Assembly: GCA_002840905.1 (NCBI GenBank)
Contig: PHDD01000014.1
Location: forward strand, 106,712-170,711
Source of the DNA: Bacteroidetes bacterium HGW-Bacteroidetes-4
Lineage (GTDB): Bacteria; Bacteroidota; Bacteroidia; Bacteroidales; SZUA-534
Length of the DNA stretch: 64,000 nt
Direction of reading: 5' to 3'
Part shown: one piece after another, positions 35,261 through 42,669 of the stretch
Layout of the letters: each line of letters starts with the position of its first letter
Position numbering within the stretch: position 1 is the first letter of the stretch
Made by a program: the position numbers and the translations under genes
The notes under the pieces: generated by a model
What the model was told of the DNA's origin: nothing
The model's database searches: none
What the model saw: only the letters and a program-made list of their open reading frames with translations

Positions 35261-36793
35261 TTACAATACTTCCTTTATAAGATGGTCTCCAACCCTAAGC
35301 GCATTAGCCATGATTGTAAGCGCAGGATTAACTGCAGAACTCGATGGAAAAAAGCTGCCATCCACCACATAAAGGTTTTCCACCTCATGTGCCCGGCAAT
35401 TGGTATTAAGAGCCGAGGTTTTAGGGTTGTTGCCAAACCTGATGGTTCCGCATTGGTGAGCCGTTCCCGCAATGGGTATTTTTTTTCCTAAATACACATT
35501 GTTGGGCAATACATGGGTTTCGCAACCCACATGTTCTAATATCCAGCGGAGTTTTTTTTGTAAGCGTTTATGGCCTTCCAGATTATTTTCTGTATAGCTT
35601 AGTTTAATGTTGCCATTTTTGTCCAAGGTTACCCGGTTTTCAGCCAGGGGCAAATCTTCCGATGTCATCCAGAAATCGAGTGCATGTTTAGCCATGTATT
35701 CTAGTGTCAAACCAGGTGCAAACGATGGGGCATCTTCGCGAAACATTTCTGCATCTGATTTACCCAACATTTGAATATGACCTAATGGAAAATCAAAATC
35801 ATCGGCTCCAAAATAGTAATCGTTTATAGCGAATGTTTTGCCGAATTTAGTAGGATTTGGTTTGGTTGAAAGTGCAATCATGGCCGAATTGTTATGTGCC
35901 ATATAGTGCCTGCCTACCACATCGCTGCCATTGGCCAGTCCATTAGGATGTTTTTCGTTGGCCGAACGTAACAACAATGCAGCGCTGTTTACGGCTCCTG
36001 CTGAAACTATAACGGTGTTGGCCGAATAGTTAATGAATTCTCCATTTAATTCAACCTCAACTTTTTTTACCGATTTACCTGAAGCATCGGTAATTAAACG
36101 GTTAACATAGGCATTGGTTAGCAAGGTAACATTTTCGAATTTTAAGGCTTCTTTTATTCCTACTACATGTGCATCAGCCTTACTTTCTGTGGGGTCGGGA
36201 AACCCATCGAAGCGGTCTAAAACAACCTGCGAATCCCCATTTTTTGGGCTATTGTTAAAACCAATAGGCAAAGGAAAAGGTTTTAAACCCAATTGTTTAA
36301 CATTGTTAAACAGCTCCTGAATGCGAGGCTCGTGCTCAATAGGTGGTAATGAATAAGGATTCTCATCGAAAGGTTCTGTTGGGTCGCTGCCTCGCAAACC
36401 GTGTACCGAATAGAGTTTTTCGGCTTCAAGGTAATAGGGAGCCAAATCCTGATAACTAATATCCCAGGCAGGCGAAATACCCCCATGGTGTTTTAATTCT
36501 TTAAAATCCTGTTCACGCATGCGTAATAATGCAGCTCCATACACTTTGGTGTTACCGCCAACGCAATAATGAATTCCGGGATGAAACGATTTTCCGTTTT
36601 TGTCTGTCCAGTTTTCCTTGGCTTTGTATCGCCCTTTTAAAAATACCTCTTCGGTATCCCAGTTTTCTTTTTCACGAGGTATATAATTGCCCCGTTCAAG
36701 TATTAGTATTTTTTTGCCTGTTGGAGCCAGTTTACGTGCTAAAGTTCCACCGCCGGCACCTGTGCCAATAATTATTAAATCAAAATGTTCCAT
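35261..36793 (-). CDS. GMC-family FAD oxidoreductase
   Basis: The product has 510 residues. FAD-binding GTGAGGGTLARKLAPTGKK and LERG start the protein. The C-terminal catalytic part has GTAHQCGTIRFG and VDGSFFPSSSAVNPALTIMA, the GMC signature with His and Asn. Members oxidise sugars or alcohols. It leads the operon VOC, YHS, glucose dehydrogenase, glucosidases and aquaporin, under ECF site 4, which suggests it acts on a sugar or polyol from that pathway. Confidence 0.9.
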   Translation of the reverse strand: MEHFDLIIIGTGAGGGTLARKLAPTGKKILILERGNYIPREKENWDTEEVFLKGRYKAKENWTDKNGKSFHPGIHYCVGGNTKVYGAALLRMREQDFKELKHHGGISPAWDISYQDLAPYYLEAEKLYSVHGLRGSDPTEPFDENPYSLPPIEHEPRIQELFNNVKQLGLKPFPLPIGFNNSPKNGDSQVVLDRFDGFPDPTESKADAHVVGIKEALKFENVTLLTNAYVNRLITDASGKSVKKVEVELNGEFINYSANTVIVSAGAVNSAALLLRSANEKHPNGLANGSDVVGRHYMAHNNSAMIALSTKPNPTKFGKTFAINDYYFGADDFDFPLGHIQMLGKSDAEMFREDAPSFAPGLTLEYMAKHALDFWMTSEDLPLAENRVTLDKNGNIKLSYTENNLEGHKRLQKKLRWILEHVGCETHVLPNNVYLGKKIPIAGTAHQCGTIRFGNNPKTSALNTNCRAHEVENLYVVDGSFFPSSSAVNPALTIMANALRVGDHLIKEVL

Positions 36794-36810
36794 TGCTTAT
36801 AATTTTAAGA

Positions 36811-36839
36811 TGAGTCGTTGTTTTTTAGTTACCTGACAA
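36811..36839 (-). promoter_or_regulatory. ECF-type promoter (site 4)
   Basis: TTGTCAGG (36839-36832), 14-nt spacer, CGACTCA (36817-36811) on the minus strand. The GMC oxidoreductase ATG is 18 bp beyond the -10, implying a very short leader. Confidence 0.78.
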
Positions 36840-36868
36840 TTGCACTTTTTACGTTGTTATTATAATTG

Positions 36869-38170
36869 TTAAAAAGGTTTTCCCGGAATATATTTCCTGA
36901 TTATTAATTGGTTGGCTTTGTCATAGGTAAAGTATTTTACTGCCCAGTTTATTGCAACAGCAATTTTATTTTTAAATCCGGTAAGTGATATTAGGTGAAT
37001 TACCGACCAAATTAGCCAGCCTAATTTTCCATCAAGAAACAGCGACTTTATATCAGCTACTGCATCTTTTTTTCCGATAATAGCCATTGAGCCTTTGTCG
37101 TGGTATTTGAATTCGTGTTTAAGTGTATTATTTTTTATGAGATAAAGGATATTTTTGCTTAAATTTTTAGCCTGCTGAATGGCAACCTGTGCCACCATGG
37201 GATGCCCATTAGGATATTCGGCAGTTTGCATATGAGCAATATCTCCAATGGCAAATACATTTGCGAAGCATTGAACCTGATTGTATTTATTTACTTCAAT
37301 ACGGTTTCCGGGCTTCACCAAATCTGCATTCAATCCACTAATTATATTTCCTTGAACACCTGCAGTCCATATAATTACTCCGGCAAGCATGAGTTGCAGC
37401 CCGTTGGGGGAATCGAACTGTAAGTTTTTACCATCGTAATCTTTTACCCGGGCATTAAGCACAACTTCAACTCCTAGTTTTACAAGTGTTTTATAGGCAT
37501 GTACCGATGCTTTTTCCGACATGGTAGGAAGTATGCGGTCTCCGGCCTGAACAAGGTATATTTTCATCAGGTCACTATCTATTTCGGGGTAATCGTTTTG
37601 AAGCAGGTATTTTTTAAATTCAGCCAAAGCCCCGGCCATTTCAACTCCTGCCGGGCCGCCACCTACCACCACAAATTTGGTAAGTTTCTGTTTTTCCTCT
37701 TCGCTACTGCCATCAATAGCCTTTTCAAGGTTTTGAAGAATCCAACTTCTAAGATTTATGGCATCGTTAATACTTTTTAAGCCGATGCTATTGTTTTCAA
37801 TATTTTTTAAACCAAAAAAATTTGTACTACTTCCAGTGGCAATTACCAGAAAATCATAGCCGACAGCACCCAGATTTGTTATTACCTGATTTTTCTCGGT
37901 ATCAACCGATTCTACTTTTACCATCCTGAAAATCATATTACTACACGATTTAAAAAGCTTGCGCACAGGCGAAACCACCGAGTCGGGTTCTAACCCACCA
38001 ATGGCAACTTGATAAAGCAAAGGCTGAAATTGATGATGGTTGTTTTGATCAAGCAGTATCAATTGTACCGGTTTGTGTTCCAATGTCTTTACCAAATTGA
38101 GACCGGCAAATCCGGCACCAATAATAACCACGCGAGGGAGGTTGCTTTTTGTTATTGCTATTTCAATCAT
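36869..38170 (-). CDS. Type II NADH dehydrogenase (NDH-2)-like
   Basis: The product has 433 residues. FAD site VIIGAGFAGLNLVKTL, then DQNNHHQFQPLLYQVA (typical of NDH-2), NAD site FVVVGGGPAGVEMAGALAEF and FAIGDIA near the flavin. The C terminus holds hydrophobic helices for membrane association. It oxidises NADH and passes electrons to quinone without proton pumping. It follows the transaldolase gene, with hairpin element B between them, and is the last gene of the pentose-phosphate run under ECF site 5. Confidence 0.9.
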   Translation of the reverse strand: MIEIAITKSNLPRVVIIGAGFAGLNLVKTLEHKPVQLILLDQNNHHQFQPLLYQVAIGGLEPDSVVSPVRKLFKSCSNMIFRMVKVESVDTEKNQVITNLGAVGYDFLVIATGSSTNFFGLKNIENNSIGLKSINDAINLRSWILQNLEKAIDGSSEEEKQKLTKFVVVGGGPAGVEMAGALAEFKKYLLQNDYPEIDSDLMKIYLVQAGDRILPTMSEKASVHAYKTLVKLGVEVVLNARVKDYDGKNLQFDSPNGLQLMLAGVIIWTAGVQGNIISGLNADLVKPGNRIEVNKYNQVQCFANVFAIGDIAHMQTAEYPNGHPMVAQVAIQQAKNLSKNILYLIKNNTLKHEFKYHDKGSMAIIGKKDAVADIKSLFLDGKLGWLIWSVIHLISLTGFKNKIAVAINWAVKYFTYDKANQLIIRKYIPGKPF

Positions 38171-38190
38171 TTAAATAATCTTAGAGTTGA

Positions 38191-38256
38191 GGTTTGATGG
38201 AACACCCTACTCAATTTTCATACGTGTTTGTGAAAATATACAGCGTGGGTGTTTCA
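38191..38256 (-). repeat. Intergenic hairpin element B in the leader of NDH-2
   Basis: Arms TGGAACACCC (38198-38207) and GGGTGTTTCA (38247-38256) pair with one mismatch. A second nested stem, TTTTCA (38215-38220) with TGAAAA (38231-38236), gives a two-tier hairpin. The outer flank GGTTTGATGGAA resembles GGTCAGATGGAA of elements A and C. Confidence 0.6.
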
Positions 38257-38266
38257 ACGTTATTTT

Positions 38267-39340
38267 TTAAATTGATTTTCTTTTTTGGTCAATACTGTTT
38301 ATCAAATGGTTCCATGAATCGATAAAGGAAGCTGCGCCTTCTTTTTGCAACTGTTCTGCCAGAGCATCAATATCGACACCTTCTTTTTTGAATTGCTCCA
38401 ACAGGCTATTGGTAAGTGTACACGCTAGGGAAAGGGGTTCATTTACATCGCCATGATCGGCAAAAGCCAATAAGGTATTTTCGGGAATGGTATTTACTGT
38501 GAATGGCGTTACTAAATTGGTAACATAAATCACATCGGAAACAGCAGGGTCTTTGGCTCCTGTACTTGCCCAAAGCAAGCGTTGTGGCGAAACACCCAGG
38601 TTCATTAGTTTTTGAACGCGGCCTGAACTTAAGAATTGTGCGTATGCTTCGTAGGTTTTTTGTGAAACAGCCAACGCTAATTTATTTGCCAATCCAACAG
38701 AAACCTTACCTGATACAGCTTTATCCCAGCGGCTAACAAATACTGAGGCAACCGAACGTACATCGGGATTTAGTCCCTGAGAAATACGTTTTTCAATACC
38801 ATTCAAATAAGCATTGGCAGCAGCTTTGTACTGATTGGCCGAGAACAGTAAGGTTACATTTATGGGTATGCCTTCAGCAATAGCTTGTTCAATAGCCGGC
38901 AATCCTTCTGGAGTGCCGGGTATTTTGATAAAGGCATTGGGTCGGTTTACTTTTTTAAAGATTACGCGGGCGGCATTTACTGTGCTTTCGGCATCGTAGG
39001 CTAACAGTGGAGATACTTCAATGGAAACAAAGCCATCTACACCGTTAGTTTTATCAAATACAGGGCGGAACAAATCCGCTGCCCTTTGAATATCTTCAAT
39101 GGCCAAGTTAAAAAACAAGTCTTCGTTTGTTAAGCCTCTTTCAGATAAACTGATAGCCTTATCATAATCATTAGAGTTTGCTATGGCATTGTCGAAAATG
39201 GTAGGGTTAGATGTTAAACCTGTAACCGACAATTCGGTGATGTACTTTTTTAGGGTACCATCGTTTAATATTTTACGGGTAATATTATCAAGCCATAGGC
39301 TCACACCTTGTTCCTGTAGTTTTTTAGTGTTTTTATTCAT
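38267..39340 (-). CDS. tal: Transaldolase (mycobacterial-type)
   Basis: The product has 357 residues. N-terminal VSLWLDNITRKILNDG and VTGLTSNPTIFDNAI, the Schiff-base lysine in NAFIKIPGTPEG, then GIPINVTLLFS and ASVFVSRWDKAV. This is the longer transaldolase subfamily found in actinobacteria and several other phyla. It interconverts sedoheptulose-7-P/glyceraldehyde-3-P and erythrose-4-P/fructose-6-P, closing the non-oxidative arm next to zwf, gnd and rpiB-like genes. Cytosolic. Confidence 0.92.
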   Translation of the reverse strand: MNKNTKKLQEQGVSLWLDNITRKILNDGTLKKYITELSVTGLTSNPTIFDNAIANSNDYDKAISLSERGLTNEDLFFNLAIEDIQRAADLFRPVFDKTNGVDGFVSIEVSPLLAYDAESTVNAARVIFKKVNRPNAFIKIPGTPEGLPAIEQAIAEGIPINVTLLFSANQYKAAANAYLNGIEKRISQGLNPDVRSVASVFVSRWDKAVSGKVSVGLANKLALAVSQKTYEAYAQFLSSGRVQKLMNLGVSPQRLLWASTGAKDPAVSDVIYVTNLVTPFTVNTIPENTLLAFADHGDVNEPLSLACTLTNSLLEQFKKEGVDIDALAEQLQKEGAASFIDSWNHLINSIDQKRKSI

Positions 39341-39465
39341 TGTATTTAATTTTAATTGTTAGTTATTTAATTGCCTTTTTGCCCAAACTGAGCCTATACA
39401 AACCGATAGCTGTTGGGAAATATTCTTCACATTTGTTAAAACATTATTGTATTGATTAATTTTTG

Positions 39466-39918
39466 CTAGAAATAAATTGGATTAGGAGTTTCAATAGCGA
39501 TGGACTTTTGAAACTGGTGTTTTTCTCTGTTAAATTCAGCTTTTACAAAAGTGGTTGCCAGTTCAACAGCCTTTTCGATTCCTATAATGCTACCTCCAAG
39601 ACATAATAAATTCATGCCATCTTGCTCAACACCCAAATGGGCAGAAATATTATCGTGTACCAAAGCTGCCCGGGTTTCATTAACTTTATTAGCCTCAATA
39701 GATGCACCAATACCGCTGTCAGTAATGGCAATTCCTTTAATCACCTCGTTTTTGGCAAGAGCCTCAGCAAGGGGTATAACTATATTTTGCAGGTTGGTTT
39801 TGGGTGAGTTAATCGAGCCTCCAAAGTCAACAACCTCAATTTGTAAGCTTAATAAACGTTCTTTAATTATTGTTTTAAGCTGTAAATTATTTGGGTCTGA
39901 TACAATTCCTACTTTCAT
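39466..39918 (-). CDS. RpiB/LacAB-family sugar-phosphate isomerase
   Basis: The product has 150 residues, matching the RpiB fold. The phosphate/anomer region reads GIAITDSGIGASIEANKV; the usual catalytic cysteine of the CGTGIG motif is replaced (TDSGIG), as also happens in some actinobacterial RpiB enzymes. NLLCLGG follows. Expected role: ribulose-5-P to ribose-5-P isomerisation. Residue change leaves some doubt about activity. Leader contains hairpin element C. Confidence 0.85.
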   Translation of the reverse strand: MKVGIVSDPNNLQLKTIIKERLLSLQIEVVDFGGSINSPKTNLQNIVIPLAEALAKNEVIKGIAITDSGIGASIEANKVNETRAALVHDNISAHLGVEQDGMNLLCLGGSIIGIEKAVELATTFVKAEFNREKHQFQKSIAIETPNPIYF

Positions 39919-39941
39919 CTGTTTATAATTTTATTTTTAAT

Positions 39942-40005
39942 GGTCAGATGGAATATCCATGTTAAACATTTCCGGTTTGTGTAAACCTTTTTGCATGGAT
40001 ATTTC
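39942..40005 (-). repeat. Intergenic hairpin element C in the leader of the RpiB-like gene
   Basis: GAATATCCATG (39951-39961) pairs with CATGGATATTTC (39994-40005), with an inner GGTTT/AAACC stem in the loop. GGTCAGATGGAAT and TTTCATCTGTTTAT flank it exactly as in element A. On the mRNA, CATCTG upstream could pair with CAGATG, which includes the start codon. Confidence 0.7.
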
Positions 40006-40026
40006 ATACTATTAGTTTTTTAAGTG

Positions 40027-41547
40027 TTATAATTCGCAATAAATTCCGTCATCAGATAGGTTTTTACAAGGGTAACGCCAGGTCATGTCTTTATTTTCAA
40101 TCAGGTCGTCAGCCTTTTCAGGGCCCCACGTTCCAGCAGGATAACCATACAGCGGAATATCAGGGTTATTTTTCCATGCATCGAGTACTGGACTAAGGAA
40201 TTTCCATGCAGCTATTATTTCTTCAGTTCTTGCAAATAGGGTTGTATCGCCCTTAATTGAATCAAAAATAAGTCGTTCGTAAGCTGAGGGAATGCGTTGG
40301 TTGGTAAGGTCGGAGTAATGGAAATCCATATTCACATTCTGTACATCAAATCCAGAGCCCGGAATTTTCATTCCAAATTTTAGTAAAACCCCCTCGTCGG
40401 GTTGTATTCGAATTACCAGTTGATTGCATGAACTACAATTGGCATGGTTCGAAAACAAAAAATGAGGTGTGGGCTTAAAGTGAATAACCACTTCGGTTAC
40501 GCGTGTTGGTAATCGTTTTCCGGTACGAACGTAAAAGGGAACACCTCCCCAACGCCAATTATCAATGTAAAATTTGAGTGCGGCGTAGGTTTCGGTTGTC
40601 GATTGCATATTCACACCTTCTTCTTCGCGATACCCCAGGGCTTTTTCTTTTTTTAACGTGGATGCGGTATATTGTCCCCTTAAGGTATTTGTTTTTACAT
40701 CATCACTACTAAAAGGACGTAAGGATTGAAAAACTTTATAAATTTCGTTACGAATGGATGAAGGTTCGAGAGATGCAGGTGGTTCCATAGCGGTTAGGGC
40801 CACAACTTGTAACAGGTGATTTTGAACCATATCGCGCAAAGCTCCCGAGTTATCATAGTAACCACCACGTTGCTCCACTCCAATACTTTCCGACGAGGTT
40901 ACTTCAACATGGTGTATGAAGTTATTGTTCCAAAGCGGTTCAAAAATACCGTTTGAGAAGCGGGTAACTAAAAGATTTTGTACAGTTTCTTTCCCCAAAT
41001 AGTGGTCAATCCGGTAAAGTTGCTCTTCTTTCCAATCCTTTAGCAATTCATCTTTTAATTTTAAGGCCGATTCTAAATCGTATCCAAATGGTTTTTCAAT
41101 AATAATCCTTTTCCATCCGGTGGTTTGGTCATTAAGTCCTGCGGTAGCCAAATATTGGGGTATTGTGCCATAAAGGTCGGGGGGTGTTGAAAGATAATAC
41201 AGTGTATTAGTACTGATATTATATTCTCTTTGCAAAATGCCCATTCGGAGAGCTAATTGATTGTATGACTTAGAGTTATCATAAATCAATGATTTGTAAA
41301 AAAGCTTATGGGTAAACGCTTCAATTTCTGCTGTATTATTGGTTTCGTTGAATTTTCCCAAAGCTTCTCTCATTTTGTTTCGATACTCATTGTCGGTATA
41401 ATTTGTACGCGAAACACCTATTATTGCAAAATTATTGGGCAATAAATTGTTCACATACAGTGAATACAAGGCCGGAATAAGTTTTCGTTTGGCCAAATCG
41501 CCTGATGCGCCAAATATTACGTAAATAAAACTTTTATTATGTTCCAT
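40027..41547 (-). CDS. zwf: Glucose-6-phosphate 1-dehydrogenase
   Basis: The product has 506 residues. Nucleotide-binding IFGASGDLAKRKLIPALY and the substrate site YRIDHYLGKETVQN (catalytic lysine and histidine) are complete, as is PFYVRTGKRLP. It oxidises glucose-6-P to 6-phosphogluconolactone, reducing NADP+. It is 6 bp behind the 6-phosphogluconate dehydrogenase gene and shares ECF site 5. No 6-phosphogluconolactonase gene is nearby. Confidence 0.96.
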   Translation of the reverse strand: MEHNKSFIYVIFGASGDLAKRKLIPALYSLYVNNLLPNNFAIIGVSRTNYTDNEYRNKMREALGKFNETNNTAEIEAFTHKLFYKSLIYDNSKSYNQLALRMGILQREYNISTNTLYYLSTPPDLYGTIPQYLATAGLNDQTTGWKRIIIEKPFGYDLESALKLKDELLKDWKEEQLYRIDHYLGKETVQNLLVTRFSNGIFEPLWNNNFIHHVEVTSSESIGVEQRGGYYDNSGALRDMVQNHLLQVVALTAMEPPASLEPSSIRNEIYKVFQSLRPFSSDDVKTNTLRGQYTASTLKKEKALGYREEEGVNMQSTTETYAALKFYIDNWRWGGVPFYVRTGKRLPTRVTEVVIHFKPTPHFLFSNHANCSSCNQLVIRIQPDEGVLLKFGMKIPGSGFDVQNVNMDFHYSDLTNQRIPSAYERLIFDSIKGDTTLFARTEEIIAAWKFLSPVLDAWKNNPDIPLYGYPAGTWGPEKADDLIENKDMTWRYPCKNLSDDGIYCEL

Positions 41548-41553
41548 AAGTAG

Positions 41554-42453
41554 TTAGTTTTTAGATTGAACGGCATGACCACCAAACTGATTGCGAAGCG
41601 CAGCTACCACTTTCATGGCATACGATTCCTCCTGCCTTGATTGGAAGCGGGCAAACAAAGCGTTGGTAATTACCGGAGCCGGTACATCAAAGTCAATGGC
41701 TGCCTGAATTGTCCAGCGGCCTTCGCCGCTATCCTGCACGTAATCAGTCAGTTTTTCCAGTTTAGGGTCGGCCTTAAAAGCATTTACAGCCAATTCGAGT
41801 AACCACGAACGCACAACACTCCCATATTGCCAAGCATCGGCAACAGCCGGAATGTCAATATTAAAATTTGATTTCTCAAGAATTTCGAATCCTTCGGCAT
41901 AAGCTTGCATCATGCCGTATTCGATACCATTGTGTATCATTTTTACAAAATGGCCTGCACCCGATTCACCACTGTAAACATATCCGTTTTCGGGTGCCAA
42001 AGATTTAAAAATGGGCTCGGCATAACTTGCAGCACCTTTATTGCCTCCGTACATTAGGCAGTATCCATTTTGCAAACCCCAAACGCCACCGCTGGTGCCG
42101 CAGTCAAGAAAATGAATGCCTTTTTCTTCAGCACGCAATGCTCGAGCCTGAGTTTCTTTATAATTTGAGTTTCCTCCATCGATAATAATGTCGCCTGGAT
42201 GCAATAAACTGAGCAATTTGTCGAGATTCTCGTCAACTGGCTTTCCGGCAGGTACCATAAGCCAAACTACTTTTCTTTCCGGAAGTTTTTTGGTGAGTTC
42301 TTCAATGGAGGAAGAGCCAATGGCACCAAGTTCTTTCAAAGCCTTAATTGGTTCGGTTTCAATGTTCCAAACTACCACTTCATGTTGACCCAGTAATAAG
42401 CGTTGAACCATATTAAAACCCATTTTTCCAAGTCCAATAAATCCTAATTTCAT
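41554..42453 (-). CDS. 6-phosphogluconate dehydrogenase, short decarboxylating type
   Basis: The product has 299 residues, the short (YqeC/GntZ-like) form instead of the ~470-residue Gnd. GLGKMGFNMVQRLL, then CGTSGGVWGLQNGYCLMYGG, the catalytic lysine in GHFVKMIHNGIEYGMMQ, and DSGEGRWT. After strand 2 the sequence is VVWNIETEP, without the arginine that holds the 2'-phosphate in NADP-type enzymes, so NAD+ preference is possible (inference). Converts 6-phosphogluconate to ribulose-5-P plus CO2. First gene under ECF site 5. Confidence 0.92.
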   Translation of the reverse strand: MKLGFIGLGKMGFNMVQRLLLGQHEVVVWNIETEPIKALKELGAIGSSSIEELTKKLPERKVVWLMVPAGKPVDENLDKLLSLLHPGDIIIDGGNSNYKETQARALRAEEKGIHFLDCGTSGGVWGLQNGYCLMYGGNKGAASYAEPIFKSLAPENGYVYSGESGAGHFVKMIHNGIEYGMMQAYAEGFEILEKSNFNIDIPAVADAWQYGSVVRSWLLELAVNAFKADPKLEKLTDYVQDSGEGRWTIQAAIDFDVPAPVITNALFARFQSRQEESYAMKVVAALRNQFGGHAVQSKN

Positions 42454-42496
42454 AATTGTATAAGTTGTTTGTGAATAATATCTTTAAACTAAAAAA

Positions 42497-42525
42497 ATAG
42501 TCGAAGATTTACCTAATCCTGACAG
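42497..42525 (-). promoter_or_regulatory. ECF-type promoter (site 5)
   Basis: CTGTCAGG (42525-42518), 14-nt spacer, CGACTAT (42503-42497) on the minus strand. ATG of the 6-phosphogluconate dehydrogenase gene is 44 bp beyond the -10. It would drive gnd-like, zwf, rpiB-like, tal and NDH-2 genes. Confidence 0.82.
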
Positions 42526-42610
42526 TTTACAAGAGTTACTTTATTATGAATGCATGTTAATTAAAAGGGTTAAAAATGTATTTTGAGTTTTTTAATTACC
42601 CATTAAAATA

Positions 42611-42645
42611 AAACAACCCCATATCTTAACGATATAGGGTTGTTT
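42611..42645 (-). terminator. Rho-independent terminator
   Basis: AAACAACCCCATATC (42611-42625) pairs with GATATAGGGTTGTTT (42631-42645) around a 5-nt loop, with one mismatch. A T-rich run follows on the minus strand. It ends transcription of the methionine-rich T9SS gene just before ECF site 5. Confidence 0.85.
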
Positions 42646-42669
42646 ATTAAAGAATAGTTTTTTCTTGTA

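Noticed and set aside
39341-39465. Possible fourth hairpin element before transaldolase
   Set aside because: The 125-bp gap lacks both the GATGGAA flank and a paired stem.
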